Below are positions 1 through 11,548 of a stretch of 64,000 nucleotides of DNA, in pieces. Position 1 is the stretch's first letter. The number at the start of each line of letters is the position of its first letter. Origin of the DNA: Mantis religiosa (Eukaryota > Arthropoda > Insecta > Mantodea > Mantidae); assembly GCA_030765055.1 (NCBI GenBank), contig CM060947.1, positions 266,652,840 to 266,716,839 on the forward strand, in the 5' to 3' direction. A program made the translations under genes and the position numbers. A model generated the notes under the pieces. It made no database searches. It was not told where the DNA came from and saw only the letters and a list, made by a program, of their open reading frames with translations.

Positions 1-2465
1 TCAGAAGGCGTATAGGCGGAGGGTAATGGTGCGGTCACGTAAGCCGAGTGTCCAGTAACACTCCAAGGTACTTGACTGCTGTAGGTGAAGGGAGCCACGG
101 CACATGATCAGTCAGAAGGCGTATAGACGGAGGGTAATGGTGCGGTCACGTAAGCCGAGTGTCCAGTAACACTCCGAGGTACTTGACTGGTGTAGGTGAA
201 GGGAGCCACGGCACATGATCAGTCAGAAGGCGTATAGGCGGAGGGTAATGGTGCGGTCACGTAAGCCGAGTGTCCAGTAACACTCCAAGGTACTTGAATG
301 GTGTAGGTGAAGGGAGCCACGGCACATGATCAGTCAGAAGTGGTATAGGCGGAGGATAATGGTGCGGTCACGTAAGCCGAGTGTCCAGTAACACTCCAAG
401 GTACTTGACTGGTGTAGGTGAAGGGAGCCACGGCACATAATCAGTCAGAAGGGGTATAGGCGGAGGGTAATGGGGCGGTCACGTAAGCCGAGTGTCCAGT
501 AACACTCCAAGGTACTTGACTGGTGTAGGTGAAGGGAGCCACGGCACATAATCAGTCAGAAGGGGTATAGGCGGAGGGTAATGGTGCGGTCACGTAAGCC
601 GAGTGTCTAGTAACACTCCAAGGTACTTGACTGGTGTAGGTGAAGGGAGCCACGGCACATGATCGGTCAGAAGGCGTATAGGCGGAGGGTAATGGTGTGG
701 TCACGTAAGCCGAGTGTCCAGTAACACTCCAAGGTACTTGTGTGGTGTAGGTGAAGGGAGCCACGGCACATGATCAGTCAGAAGGGGTATAGGCGGAGGA
801 TAATGGTGCGGTCACGTAAGCCGAGTGTCCAGTAACACTCCAAGGTACTTGACTGGTGTAGGTGAAGGTAGCCACGGCACATGATCAGTCAGAAGGCGTA
901 TAGGCGGAGGGTAATGGGGCGGTCACGTAAGCCGAGTGTCCAGTAACACTCCAAGGTACTTGACTGGTGTAGGTGAAGGTAGCCACGGCACATGATCAGT
1001 CAGAAAGCGTATAGGCGGAGGGTAATGTTGCGGTCACGTAAGCCGAGTGTCCAGTAACACTCCAAGGTACATGACTGGTGTGGGTGAAGGGAGCCAGGGC
1101 ACATGATCAGTCAGAAGGCGTATAGGCGGAGGGTAATGGTGCGGTCACGTAAGCCGAGTGTCCAGTAACACTCCAAGGTACTTGACTGGTGTAGGTGAAG
1201 GGAGCCACGGCACATGATCAGTCAGAAGGCGTATAGGCGGAGGGTAATGGGGCGGTCACGTAAGCCGAGTGTCCAGTAACACTCCAAGGTACTTGACTGG
1301 TGTAGGTGAAGGTAGCCACGGCACATGATCAGTCAGAAAGCGTATAGGCGGAGGGTAATGGTGCGGTCACGTAAGCCGAGTGTCCAGTAACACTCCAAGG
1401 TACTTGTGTGGTGTAGGTGAAGGGAGCCACGGCACATGATCAGTCAGAAGGCGTATAGGGGGAGGGTAATGGTGCGGTCACGTAAGCCGAGTATCCAGTA
1501 ACACTCCAAGGTACTTGACTGGTGTAGGTGAAGGTAGCCACGGCACATGATCAGTCAGAAAGCGTATAGGCGGAGGGTAATGTTGCGGTCACGTAAGCCG
1601 AGCATCCAGTAACACTCCAAGGTACTTGACTGGTGTAGGTGAAGGGAGCCACGGCACATGATCAGTCAGAAGGCGTATAGGCGGAGGGTAATGGTGCGGT
1701 CACGTAAGCCGAGTGTCCAGTAACACTCCAAGGTACTTGACTGGTGTAGGTGAAGGGAGCCACGGCACATGATCAGTCAGAAGGCGTATAGGCGGAGGGT
1801 AATGGTGCGGTCACGTAAGCCGAGTATCCAGTAACACTCCAAGGTACTTGCCTGGTGTAGTTGAAGGTAGCCACGGCACATGATCAGTCAGAAAGCGTAT
1901 AGGCGGAGGGTAATGGTGCGGTCACGTAAGCCGAGTATCCAGTAACACTCCAAGGTACTTGACTGGTGTAGGTGAAGGGAGCCACGGCACATGATCAGTC
2001 AGAAGGCGTATAGGCGGAGGGTAATGGTGCGGTCACGTAAGCCGAGTGTCCAGTAACACTCCAAGGTACTTGACTGGTGTAGGTGAAGGGAGCCACGGCA
2101 CATGATCAGTCAGAAGGCGTATAGGCGGAGGGTAATGGTGCGGTCACGTAAGCCGAGTGTCCAGTAACACTCCAAGGTACTTGACTGGTGTAGGTGAAGG
2201 GAGCCACGGCACATGATCAGTCAGAAGGCGTATAGACGGAGGGTAATGGTGCGGTCACGTAAGCCGAGTGTCCAGTAACACTCCAAGGTACTTGACTGGT
2301 GTAGGTGAAGGGAGCCACGGCACATGATCAGTCAGAAGGCGTATAGGCGGAGGGTAATGGTGCGGTCACGTAAGCCGAGTGTCCAGTAACACTCCAAGGT
2401 ACTTGACTGGTGTAGGTGAAAGGAGCCACGGCACATGATCAGTCAGAAGGCGTATAGACGGAGGC
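1..2465 (-). repeat. 111-bp tandem array derived from LINE-A reverse transcriptase
   Basis: About 22 head-to-tail units of 111 bp with a few per cent divergence; the array begins before the window. Read on the minus strand, each unit contains the frame VKYLGVLLDTRLT followed by TGA, the conserved motif just downstream of the catalytic YADD region in jockey/CR1-like LINE ORF2. The frame is continuous with the reverse transcriptase fragment to the right: the KTEA...FT.RR stretch lies at about 2467-2515 and then enters the first unit through RLLTDHVPWLPSPTP. The array is therefore an amplified 37-codon piece of the ORF. Because 111 is a multiple of three, other frames also stay open for two units; these are not genes. 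TGA is present in every unit I checked (first unit, complement of 35-37). Confidence 0.93.
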
Positions 2466-3135
2466 GGGTTTTAGCGGCGTAAAGTAAAAATCTAGGCTTC
2501 AGTTTTCTGGTTATTAATGGAGATGCACCAATTTTGACACCATTGAACGAGGCGATCAAGTGAGAGCTGTAAGGTTCATACAACAGAATGTAGATCGGAG
2601 TGAGAGTATAATAAAAGAGTGTCGTCAGCATACAGGGCAATTGAGGTTGGAGCCATGTCTGGAATTTCAGAGGTGTACATACTAAACAGCGTTGGTGCCA
2701 GTATTGAACCTTGTGGAAAGCCTGCTGTAATACGACGCTCAGTTGAAAGAGTACCTCCAATGCGCACCGCAAAATTGCGATCAGTGAGAAAACTGGTAAT
2801 AATATGGATTAAGTAGTCCGGGAGACCAATGCGATAGAGTTTAAGTAGCAAACCAGAATGCCATACCTTATCAAATGCCAGTCCTACATCAAGGAAAATA
2901 GCTAGGGTACGTTGACGATGCTCGAATCCAGTGACAATGTGTTGAGTTAACCTCAATAGTTGATGAGCAGTAGAGTGTATTGGGCGAAACCCGAATTGAA
3001 AAGAAGGAATAATGTGATTATTGTTGATGTACTGCATGAGACGGCGTTGGATGACCTTCTCAAAGAGTTTAGACAGTGTGGGTAGAAGACTGATAGGACG
3101 ATAGCTTCCTGGCAGATGTTTAGGCTTATGAGGTT
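2466..3135 (-). pseudogene. LINE-A ORF2 reverse transcriptase fragment (non-LTR retrotransposon)
   Basis: The minus strand encodes the palm part of a non-LTR reverse transcriptase. In order it shows SYRPISLLPTLSKLFEKV (about 3105-3055), FQFGFRPIHST (template contact region), the first catalytic Asp in FLDVGLAFDKVW, the GFPQGSILAPTLF block, and the catalytic YADD box in SIALYADDTLLLY. The reading frame is open for about 190 codons, except that a stop is met just past the KTEA block, where the 111-bp array begins. The 5' part of the element, including any endonuclease domain, is missing: the match stops at about 3135, next to dispersed repeat DR1. This is a 5'-truncated copy. A second copy of the same family lies at 33406-34306 and supplies the C-terminal half. 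The residues present would allow catalysis, but the fragment cannot make a full protein. Confidence 0.93.
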
Positions 3136-3147
3136 AATGTGGCATTC

Positions 3148-3425
3148 TGAAATGAAAATCAAATTAACCTAGAAACGACTAGCCAACATCGATTGTCTCA
3201 TATTAGCAGGCGGCCTTGGTCTAAATAACTCTATATTCCAGAAAATAACATTACAAGTAATTTTACTATTTTATTATAAATTAATTAAACAGTAGTAAGT
3301 ATTTTTAATGATTAGGGTAAATGTTGGATGAAAAATTCTATGGTACAAACCTTATTTATACAGTCACGAAAATTAACAAACCTTCTACTTGTCGATAAGT
3401 ATGTCTTGATTCACTGATAACAGAA
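3148..3425 (+). repeat. Dispersed repeat DR1, right part
   Basis: This AT-rich sequence, starting ctgaaatgaaaatc, matches closely the right halves of two longer copies at 21436-21950 and 57730-58240. Here the left half is missing and the repeat abuts the truncated 5' end of LINE-A. No open frame, terminal repeat or tRNA-like head is visible, so the class of DR1 is unknown. Confidence 0.8.
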
Positions 3426-4401
3426 ATAACCGTTATTGCTGCTGTCACAGATAAAAACAAACGATGGTTGAAAATATTGATATTTTGTAAATTATCTCAC
3501 AAATTCGAGAATTTAAAAATGTACATGTGCTAATGTGTGCCAGTGTATAAGAGATCAGGCAACTACCTTTTACGTGGAGTTTCCTAAAGAAGAAAATTAT
3601 ATTACCTCAAAAATGGGTCCAAAATTCTCATTAAAATCCCATACGTTTATGGAACGTTATACGAAATGAAATATATGGACGTCTTTCATTTATTTATGCA
3701 TGTAGTGCAAGACATTCACTGTTATCATTTGTTTAAGTATTTACTACTGTTTTATGCTTAAGATGTTACTTTGAGTCTCTAAAGAAAGCGAAGTCTGAAC
3801 TCGCAGTGAGATGTTTCACAAAACTTGGTGTATCGCCAAGAGCATGGTCTTATACAAGCGTGAGACGTTTGCAGTAAACTTCCAGCTAACATGACGTCAC
3901 AACACAATCTGCACTACAACTTAACTGATCTCTACAGCAAGTAGAAACATCCCATGATGAACTTACAACTGTTCTGTAATACCGAGCTTTCTCTACAGTC
4001 ACGTGGTTACCCCGGAATGTGACGTCTCACCTAAAGTTGACAGTAACCTACAGCTGTTTACAATATCAGATATAAAATACAGATACTATTCTGTAGTCAT
4101 ACCTGTTAACAGATATAGACAAGTTTACATTTTCTCTATTATATCTCCAACATTTTTTTAAAAAAATTCAGTAGTCTTAAGACGTTTTAAATTCAAATGA
4201 AATGGACATGTAAAATTTTCTGGAAATGCTCTCGGCGGTTTTGCTTTTTTCTTCTTCTTTTCCGTTTTTTCCATTCATAACGACCTCTATACCTAGTCAA
4301 CTAAAAGAGAAAGTACAAACCCAATACAAACACACACAAAGCTCGTTTAGAACACAAACCTTTTGGCCTGATGGAGCACATCCATTTCTGATGACTCTTT
4401 G
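3426..4401. other. Unassigned AT-rich sequence
   Basis: No reading frame, tRNA-like head, terminal repeat or tandem structure that I can recognise. The 5' end of mariner M2 must lie near the right end, but its inverted repeat is not readable. Confidence 0.5.
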
Positions 4402-7380
4402 CTCCATTTTCGTGGTGTGACATCTATTGAAATTCATCGCCAGTTGAGTGAAACATGTGGTGGTACCATGGATGTGTCCAATGTACGTTTCTGGGTGTGA
4501 CAGTTCAATGAAGACAGAACATCGTGTGACAACAAACCAAGACAGTTGAGTGAGGCATGTGGTGATGGTACCGTGGATGTGTTTAATGTACGTTCCTGTG
4601 TGCGAGAGTTCAATGATGACCGAACATCGTGTGACAACAAACCAAGAAAGTCGAGTGAGGTATGTGGTGATGGTACCATGGATGTGTCTAATGTACGTTC
4701 CTGGGTGTTACAGCTCAATGAAGATCGAACATCGTGTAACAACAATCCAAGACAGTTAAGTGAGGCATGAGGTGATGGTACCATGGATGTGTCTAATGTA
4801 CGTTACTGGGTGTAACAGTTCAATGAAGACAGAACATCGTGTGACAACAAACCAAGACAGTTGAGTGAGGCATGTAGTGATGGTAACATGGATGTGTCTA
4901 ATGTACGTTCCTGGGTGCGACAGTTCAATGATGACAGAACATCGTGTGACAACAAACCAAGACAGTTGAGTGAGGTATGTGATGATGGTACCATGGATGT
5001 GTGTAATGTACGTTCCTGGGTGTGACAGTTCAATAAAGACAGAACATCGAGTGATAACAAACCAAGACAGTTGAGTGAGGTATGTGGTGATGGTAACATG
5101 GATGTGTGTAATGTACGTTCCTGGGTGTGACAGTTCAATGAAGACAGAACTTCGTGTGACAACAAACCAAGTCAGTTAAGTGAGGCATGTGGTGATGGTA
5201 ACATGGATGTGTCTATTGTACGTTCCTGGTTGTGACAGTTCAATAAAGACAGATCATCGTGTGACAACAAACCAAGACAGTTAAGTGAGGCATGTGGTGA
5301 TGGTACCATGGATGTGTCTAATGTACGTTCCTGGGTGTGACAGTTCAATAAAGACAGAACATCGTGTGGCAACAAACCAGGACAGTTGAGTGAGGCATGT
5401 GGTGATGGTACCATGGATGTGTCTAATGTACGTTCCTGGGTGTGACAGTTCACTGAAGACAGAACATCGTGTGACAACAAACTAAGACAGTTTGGTAAGG
5501 CATGTGGTGATGGTACCATGGATGTATCTAATGTAAGTTCCTGGGTGTGACAGGTCAATGAAGACAGAACATCGTGTGACAACAAACCAAGACAGTTGAG
5601 TGAGGCATGTGGTGATGGTACCATGGATGTGTCTAATTTACGCTCCTAGGTGCGACAGTTCAATGAAGACAGAACATCGTGTGACAACAAACCAAGACAG
5701 TTAAGTGAGGTATGTGGTGATGGTACCATGGATATGTCTAATGTACGTTCCTGGGTGTGACAGTTCAATGAAGACAGAACATCGTGTGACAACAAGCCAA
5801 GACAGTTAAGTGAGGTATGTGGTGATGGTACCATGGATGTGTCTAATGTACGTTCCTGGGTGCGACAGTTCAGTGAAGACAGAAAATCGTGTGACAACAA
5901 ACCAAGACAGTTGAGTGAGGCATGTGGTGAGGGTACCATGGATGTATCTAATGTACTTTCCTGGCTCCGACAGTTCAATGAAGATAGAACTTCGTGTGAC
6001 AACAAACCAAGTCAGTTGAGTGAGGCATGTGGTGATGGTACCATAGATGTGTCTAATGCACGTTCCTGGGTACGACAGTTCAACGAAGATAGAACTTCGT
6101 GTGACAACAAACCAAGGCAGTTGAGTGAGGCATGTGGTGATGGTACCATGGATGTGTCTAATGTACGTTCCTGGTTGTGACAGTTCAATGAAGGCAGAAT
6201 ATCGTGTGACAACAAACCAAGACAGTTGAGTGAGGCATGTGGTGATGGTAGCATGGATGTGTCTAATGTACGTACCTGGGTGTGACAGTTCAATAAAGAC
6301 AGAACATCGTGTGACAACAAACCAATACAGTTAAGTGAGGCATGTGGTGATGGTACCATGGATGTGTCTAATGTACGTTCCTGGGTGTGACAGCTCAATG
6401 AAGAACGAACATCGTGTGACAACAAACCAAGACATTTAAGTGAGGCATGTGGTGATGGTATCATGGATGTGTCTAATGTACGTTCCTGAGTGTGACAGTT
6501 CAATGAAGACAGAACATCGTGTGACAAAAAATCAAGACTGTCACGGCCGCGTACCACATGATCCAGCGAGTGGAGAGGGTTGTTTTGGAAGATCGTAGAT
6601 TTACGTTGCAGATATTGTCTCCAAATTTGGCATTTCCGTTGGATCTGTGCACACAATCCTCTATGAGGATCTGAGAATGACAAAAGTGTCTTACAGTTGA
6701 GTTCCAGGAATGCTGACGGATATTCACAAGGCTGCACGTGTGGCAAATTGTCAGGCGATGTTGACGCGTGTTGACGGCATGAATGGAAATTTCCTTCAAT
6801 CGATTGTGACAATGGATGGGACGTGGATGCCTTTTTACAAATCTGAAACGAAGCGCCAGTCAGCTCAATGGAAGTACACAGACTCACCACCCCCAGAAGT
6901 ATTTCGTGTGAGTGCCAGTACTGACAAAATGATGGGGGCCATCTTCTGGGACAACAGTGATGTAATTCTTAATCATTGCATTCCTAAGGGCACTACGGCA
7001 ACAGCTGCATGCTACCAAACGTTTTGAAACATAAACTCCTTCCAGCATTGCGTGCAAAACGTGCGGAAAAGGTTGGACGTGTGCTGTTTCATCAAGACAA
7101 CGCACCAGCACATCGGCAACGACGCAGGAGTTTTTTCGTGACAAAAATTTGGAACTGATTGCTGATGATCCTATCTCCTAGCGAATGTTGGCTTTTTCCC
7201 ACGATGAAGGACACTCTTCTGGTCGCGGATTCACTAGTGGGGCTGCTATTGCCTCAACGATCTTCCAGTGGTCAAAACCCACTCCTAAAGAACCGTTCGC
7301 AGCGGCCATGGAATCATGACGTCAACGTTATGAGAAATGTGTACGGCTAAAGAGAATTTACATTGAGAATTGACCCTAGT
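4402..7380 (+). pseudogene. Mariner family M2 transposase, decayed, with internal 105-bp array
   Basis: A mariner-type transposase would cut and paste its own element by binding terminal repeats with an N-terminal helix-turn-helix pair and cleaving with a DD34D domain. The N-terminal part (TSIEIHRQLSE at about 4420) runs into a 20-copy array of one 35-codon DNA-binding segment (4439-6535). Downstream the protein resumes with ERVVLEDRRFT. The first catalytic motif reads VTMDGTWMPFY, with Asp kept but the usual next Glu replaced by Gly; the second reads FHQDNAPAH; the third Asp site reads SECWLFP, so Asp appears to be Glu, next to a small deletion. The C-terminus (AAAMES..QRYEKCVRL) ends near 7350. 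Many stops and frameshifts make it inactive. A canonical mariner is about 1.3 kb; the extra length here is the array. No terminal inverted repeats could be paired by eye. Confidence 0.88.
4439..6535 (+). repeat. 105-bp tandem array from mariner M2 DNA-binding domain
   Basis: About 20 units of 105 bp (35 codons). Each encodes a version of SEACGDGTMDVSNVRSWV then a codon that is CGA in some units and TGA in most, then QFNEDRTSCDNKPRQL. This is the helix-turn-helix region of a mariner transposase, and the array sits at that point of the transposase frame. Units with the intact arginine codon occur at about 4917, 5651, 5862, 5967 and 6072; the rest carry the nonsense version, consistent with CpG decay. 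The antisense strand also stays open for long stretches, up to 292 codons, but only because the period is a multiple of three. Confidence 0.93.
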
Positions 7381-8066
7381 TTCACATTTATTTTGAGATA
7401 AATTTGTGAGAAAAAAATCGGAGATAATATAGTTTGAACGGACCTTGTAATATCTTCCCATACATATGCGCACACAAACAGACATGACCTATAAAAACGT
7501 ACTGTTTAACTTCAGCGTATTTCAAAATATGTATTTACGGTAACATATCGACATTCAAATATTTCGGTAGAGCAAAATGCCGTCTCTAGTTGTAGTGCGT
7601 CTGTTTGTAGCCCAAATATCTCAGTGTTTATAACAAAAAACTGTCACGTTAAAAGAGGTCGAGAGTGGTTGTTTGTAAATTGCGTGCTCGTTGTTGTGTG
7701 TAGCGAAGCAATTACGTGTCTGGTGATGTCTCTTTTCCTGACATTTTAACAAAACAGGGTGTAACGCCCTTCTTCAACTTATACTTACGTTCACATACTT
7801 TCTCCACCAGTTGTGCTTTGTTTTTATAGCTCTCCCACAAACTTCTCTTAGCAACCGTACGCACTTACAGTAAACTGTTCCACCCAGAACCTCATTACAT
7901 AAACTTCAGTAAAAATACATGTTCCTTGCATAAATAGAAAAATCTTGTATTTAAAAGTCTGTGTAGATAGCTCGAAGTTAAAATTTAATGAAAGCTGTTC
8001 AACATTACAAAATCCTAATATCATGGGACATGAGGACAATAGCCCCAAAGTGAACTCTGGTGTGTT
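7381..8066. other. Unassigned AT-rich sequence
   Basis: It should contain the 3' end of mariner M2 near 7440. Nothing else recognisable. Confidence 0.5.
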
Positions 8067-8078
8067 TTAATGCGTGAT

Positions 8079-8328
8079 GGCCGCGCCGTTGCTCAGCGGT
8101 TAGACCGCTTGGCTCTCGCCAAGGCGGGCCGGGTTCGATCCCAGGCGACCGCAAACTGACATTTGTTGTGGACAACACGGCGCTGGAGCGGGTTTTCTCC
8201 GCGATTTCCGGTTCCCCCCGCCATCTCATTCCACCGGTGCTCCATCTTCATCTCATGTATCATTAGTGTAATCGTTGCGGTGCCGTATATAGTGAAAGCG
8301 TGCGTTAAATACTACACATTTCATTTCA
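8079..8328 (+). mobile_element. SINE-1, tRNA-derived SINE
   Basis: A 250-bp retroposon transcribed by RNA polymerase III. The head folds on sequence grounds like a tRNA: A box near ttgctcagcggttaga and B box ggttcgatccc. The body ends in an attt/cattt-rich tail (tttcatttcatt). A perfect 12-bp target-site duplication, ttaatgcgtgat, flanks it at 8067-8078 and 8329-8340. Two reverse copies occur at 44920-45159 and 49589-49843. It relies on a LINE for reverse transcription; which one is unknown. Confidence 0.93.
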
Positions 8329-8582
8329 TTAATGCGTGATAAGATCATTGGTCCGTCCCTACATTAGCGGAATAAAGTGGATTTTAAGAGATAGTTATAT
8401 GATTTAAGAGCCAGCTGCTCCGTTATGGATTTGTAAAACATTCCCTTTGCATGACCAGGACAATAAAAACAACGATTTCCATATAAAGAAGCTTAAGTAT
8501 TTAAAATTAACAAGTGCCAACTTAGAAATGCTTACTTAGGTGGTCTGAAAAGTTTCCGACCTAATAAAGATACAAGACATTT

Positions 8583-9969
8583 GGAAAGACAGAGCCAGAC
8601 TGAAAAATAAAATGCCATAGCCGGGATTGCAACCACGGATCTTCTGGTCTCCGTCTAACCACTCTAACCTTGAACTACTCTAGCCAACTTGCCAACATGA
8701 CATTAAATTCTCCAACTTACTCGTGTTTTCCCGGTAAACCTCTAGAAGTTCTCATAAACACATAAGACAACTACCTTAATGAGGACTTACTATGCTGTAA
8801 GTACTTTAAGGCCCGGGCTTTATAGTTCGGACCACTATTAGGTACAACTGACCCGTGTTTTTCCCCGTAAACCTCTAGGAGTTCTCATAAACACATGAGA
8901 CAACTACCTTAATGACGACTTACTATGCTGTAAGTACTTTAAGGCCCGGACTTTATAGTTCGGACCACTATTAGGTACAACTGACTCGTGTTTTTCCCGG
9001 TAAACCACTAGGAGTTCTCATAAACACACGAGACAACTACCTTAAAGACGACTTACTATGCTGTAAGTACTTTAAGGCCCGGGCTTTATAGTTCGGACCA
9101 CTATTAGGTAAAATTGACTTGTGTTTTTTTCCGGTAAACCACCAGGAGTTCTCATAAACACATGAGACAACTACCTTAATAACGACTTACTACGCTGTAA
9201 GTACTTTAAGGCTTGGGCTTTATAGTTCGGACCACCATTACGTACAACTGACTCGTGTTTTTCCCGGTAAACCACCAGGAGTTCTCATAAACACATGAGA
9301 AAACTACCTTAATGACGACTTACTATGCTGTAAGTACTTTAAGGCCCGGGCTTTATAGTTCGGACCACTATTAGGTACAACTGACTCATGCTTTTCCGTT
9401 AAACTACTAGGAGTTCTCATAAACACATGAGACAGCTACCTTAATGACGACTTATTATGCTGTAAGTACTTTAACGCCCGGGCTTTATAGTTCGGACCAC
9501 TATTAGGTACAACTGACTCGTGGTTATTCCGGTAAACCACTAGGAGTTCTCATAAACACATGAGACAACTACCTTAATGACGACTTACTATGCTGTAAGT
9601 ACTTTAAGGCCCGGGCTTTATAGTTCGGACCACTATTAGGTACAACTGACTCATGTTTTTCCGTTAAACTACTTGGAGTTCTCATAAACACATGAGACAG
9701 CTACCTTAATGACGACTTATTATGCTGTAAGTACTTTAAGGCCGGGCTTTATAGTTCGGACCACTATTAGGTACAACTGACTCATGTTTTTCCCGGTAAA
9801 CTACTAGGAGTTCTCATAAACACATGAGACAACTACCTTAATGACGACTTACTATGCTGTAAGTACTTTAACGCCCGAGCTTTATAGTTCGGACCACAAT
9901 TAGGTCAATTAATGGAAATTAATTTTTCTTTCACACTAGCCGTGTGTAGGCTAAAGTATGGAAAGATAG
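8583..9969 (-). mobile_element. SINE-3 cassette with nine 133-bp tandem repeats (copy 1)
   Basis: A single insertion flanked by a perfect 11-bp target-site duplication acaagacattt (8572-8582 and 9970-9980). On the minus strand it begins with a SINE-like tail (cggctagtgtgaaagaaaaa), then about nine 133-bp units (about 8705-9905; spacing measured as 131-134 bp), then a tRNA-like head (about 8685-8610, with a degenerate B box), ending cagtctggctctgtctttcc. The repeat units therefore lie inside a retroposed element rather than in an independent satellite block. Related cassettes are at 13203-13947 and 25228-27953. Confidence 0.85.
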
Positions 9970-9998
9970 ACAAGACATTTCTTCACATGCTTCGTACA

Positions 9999-10445
9999 TA
10001 GTCTTCTTGTAACTACACACTTCTCCCAGCGATGCTCTGATCTCTGTAACACGTCCAAATAGTACTCGTCGTTTTTCAACATAGTCTCCTTGTAACTCTA
10101 CACACTTCTGCCATATCTGTACACGTCCAAATAGTACTCGACGTTTTTCAACATAGTCTCCTTGTAACTATACACATTTCTGCCATCTCTGTACACGTCC
10201 ACATAGTACTCGTCGTTTTTTAACATGGTCTCCTTGTAACTGTACACACTTCTCTCATCCCTGTAACCCATCCTAATAGTAGTCGACGTTTTTCAACATA
10301 GTCACCTCGTAGCTCAACATACTTCTCCCAGCGATGCTCCCATCTCCGTAACCCGTCCAAATAGTACTCGACGTTTTTCTACATAGTCTCCTTGTAACAC
10401 TGAACACTTCTCCCATCTCTGTAACCCGTCCAAATAGTACTCGGC
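9999..10445 (-). repeat. Short array of mariner M1 C-terminal coding segment (copy A)
   Basis: About six units of roughly 70-83 bp. On the minus strand they encode variants of EYYLDGLQRWE..KC..LQGDYVEK, the C-terminus of the M1 transposase. Several units lack about 14 bp that encode the EHRW part, unlike the arrays in copies B and C. The array directly continues the transposase frame at 10446. Confidence 0.9.
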
Positions 10446-11368
10446 GTTTCTCTCTGCAAAATAATTGTTCAGAACGGTGATTGCCTCTTCATTTGACGAA
10501 AATCACTGTCCGCCGGGCGAAATTTTCAGATGTGGGAGCAAAAAGAGGTAGCTTTGGGCCTGATCTGGTGAGTCAAGCAGTTCAAACCGTAATTCGTGGA
10601 TTTTCGCCATTGCAACCGCTGAAGTGTGAGACGCTGCGTTGTCTAGGTGAAACAGAATTATCTTTCTCTGCAAATGCTGCCGTTTTTCCGCATGTTGTGG
10701 CTTCAGCTTGTCAAGTAATGATACGTAGTATGCTCCTGTATGGGTTTTTCCTTTTCGAAGATAATCTTTTTAAATAACTCCATGACTATTCCAAAAAGTC
10801 GCCATCACTCTCTCAGTCAAAAAAGAGAGTTTTTGCTTTCTTTGGAGACGGTTCACCCTTTGTAGTCCACTGCTTGGACTGTAATTTTGTTTCGGGCGTA
10901 TAATAGTGTATCCAAGTTTCATCTACAGTAATTAATCGGCGCCTAAACTGCGCCACAGAGCGTTAGAAATGTTCATTGGAACACGTTTTTGGTCTAACGT
11001 GAGCAAACGCGACACCCAAAGCGTGCACAGCTTTCTCATGTCTAAATGTTTATTTAATATGTGACAAACGCGTTCTTTTGACATGTTAATAGCCTCTTCT
11101 ATCTCACTTTAATTCGGCGGTCGTCTAGCATCATTTGGTGAACTTTGACGATATTTTCGTGGGTAGTTGCTGTTTTTGGAGGTCCCGAACTTGCACCTTC
11201 TCCCAAGCTCTTATGACCACGTTTAAATGCAGCTGTCCAAAATTTCAGGGTGGTAAATGATGGTACAGACTCCCCGTACACAGAAACCAAGTCATATTTG
11301 ATTTGCGTGGGTGTATTGCCTTTCAAAAATAAATATTTAATGACAGCTCGATACTCAATTTTATCCAT
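10446..11368 (-). pseudogene. Mariner M1 transposase, copy A
   Basis: Reading starts at the ATG complementary to 11366-11368 (MDKIEYRAVIKYLFLKGNTP), the usual mariner start. The first 89 codons are open and carry the helix-turn-helix region (SVYGESVPSFTTLKFWTAAF). Further on, the first catalytic motif is intact (TVDETWIHYYTPETK), the second is intact (FHLDNAASHTS), but the third Asp is replaced by Tyr (SPDQAQSYLFLLP), which should abolish DD-D catalysis. Frameshifts and stops occur between the blocks. Between the second and third motifs four codons (usually HPPY) are missing, a deletion also present in copies B and C. The C-terminus runs into the array at 9999-10445. Confidence 0.9.
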
Positions 11369-11548
11369 TTTTATAACAATACTTACATCAACTTACTCAA
11401 ACGTCAGTTATATAACAACTGAGCGTCTAAAATGGCTGAGACTTTGGTGAGTAACTGTCAACAGATGAACAACGCAATTGACTAGCTTTTATTTACCAGT
11501 TCTTTTATCTTCACGTTCAAGTCGGAAAGTTCTTAGACCAACCTCGTA

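Larger units (their letters stand above)
8539..11546 (-). mobile_element. Mariner M1 copy A, full extent with nested cassette
   Basis: A mariner element bounded by inverted repeats (ggtggtctgaaaagtttccg at the left; the complement of gtcggaaagttcttagacca at the right) with TA at both outer edges (8537-8538 and 11547-11548). The 3008-bp length is made of a roughly 1.6-kb mariner with a C-terminal array and a 1387-bp cassette (8583-9969) inserted near its 3' end. Related copies lie at 28156-30501 and 44458-48145. Confidence 0.88.

Noticed and set aside
552..764. Minus-strand 70-codon frame in the 111-bp array
   Set aside because: It is a shifted frame of the LINE-derived unit, open by periodicity.
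1..2465. CRISPR-like array
   Set aside because: Units are contiguous with no variable spacers, and the DNA is eukaryotic.
4434..6890. Long minus-strand open frames across the 105-bp array (up to 292 codons, reading MVPSPHASLN-type repeats)
   Set aside because: They are open only because the period is a multiple of three and the unit has no stop in that frame; the sense strand is the mariner frame.
8079..8155. Functional tRNA gene
   Set aside because: A and B boxes are present, but the sequence continues into a SINE body with target-site duplications and recurs twice elsewhere.
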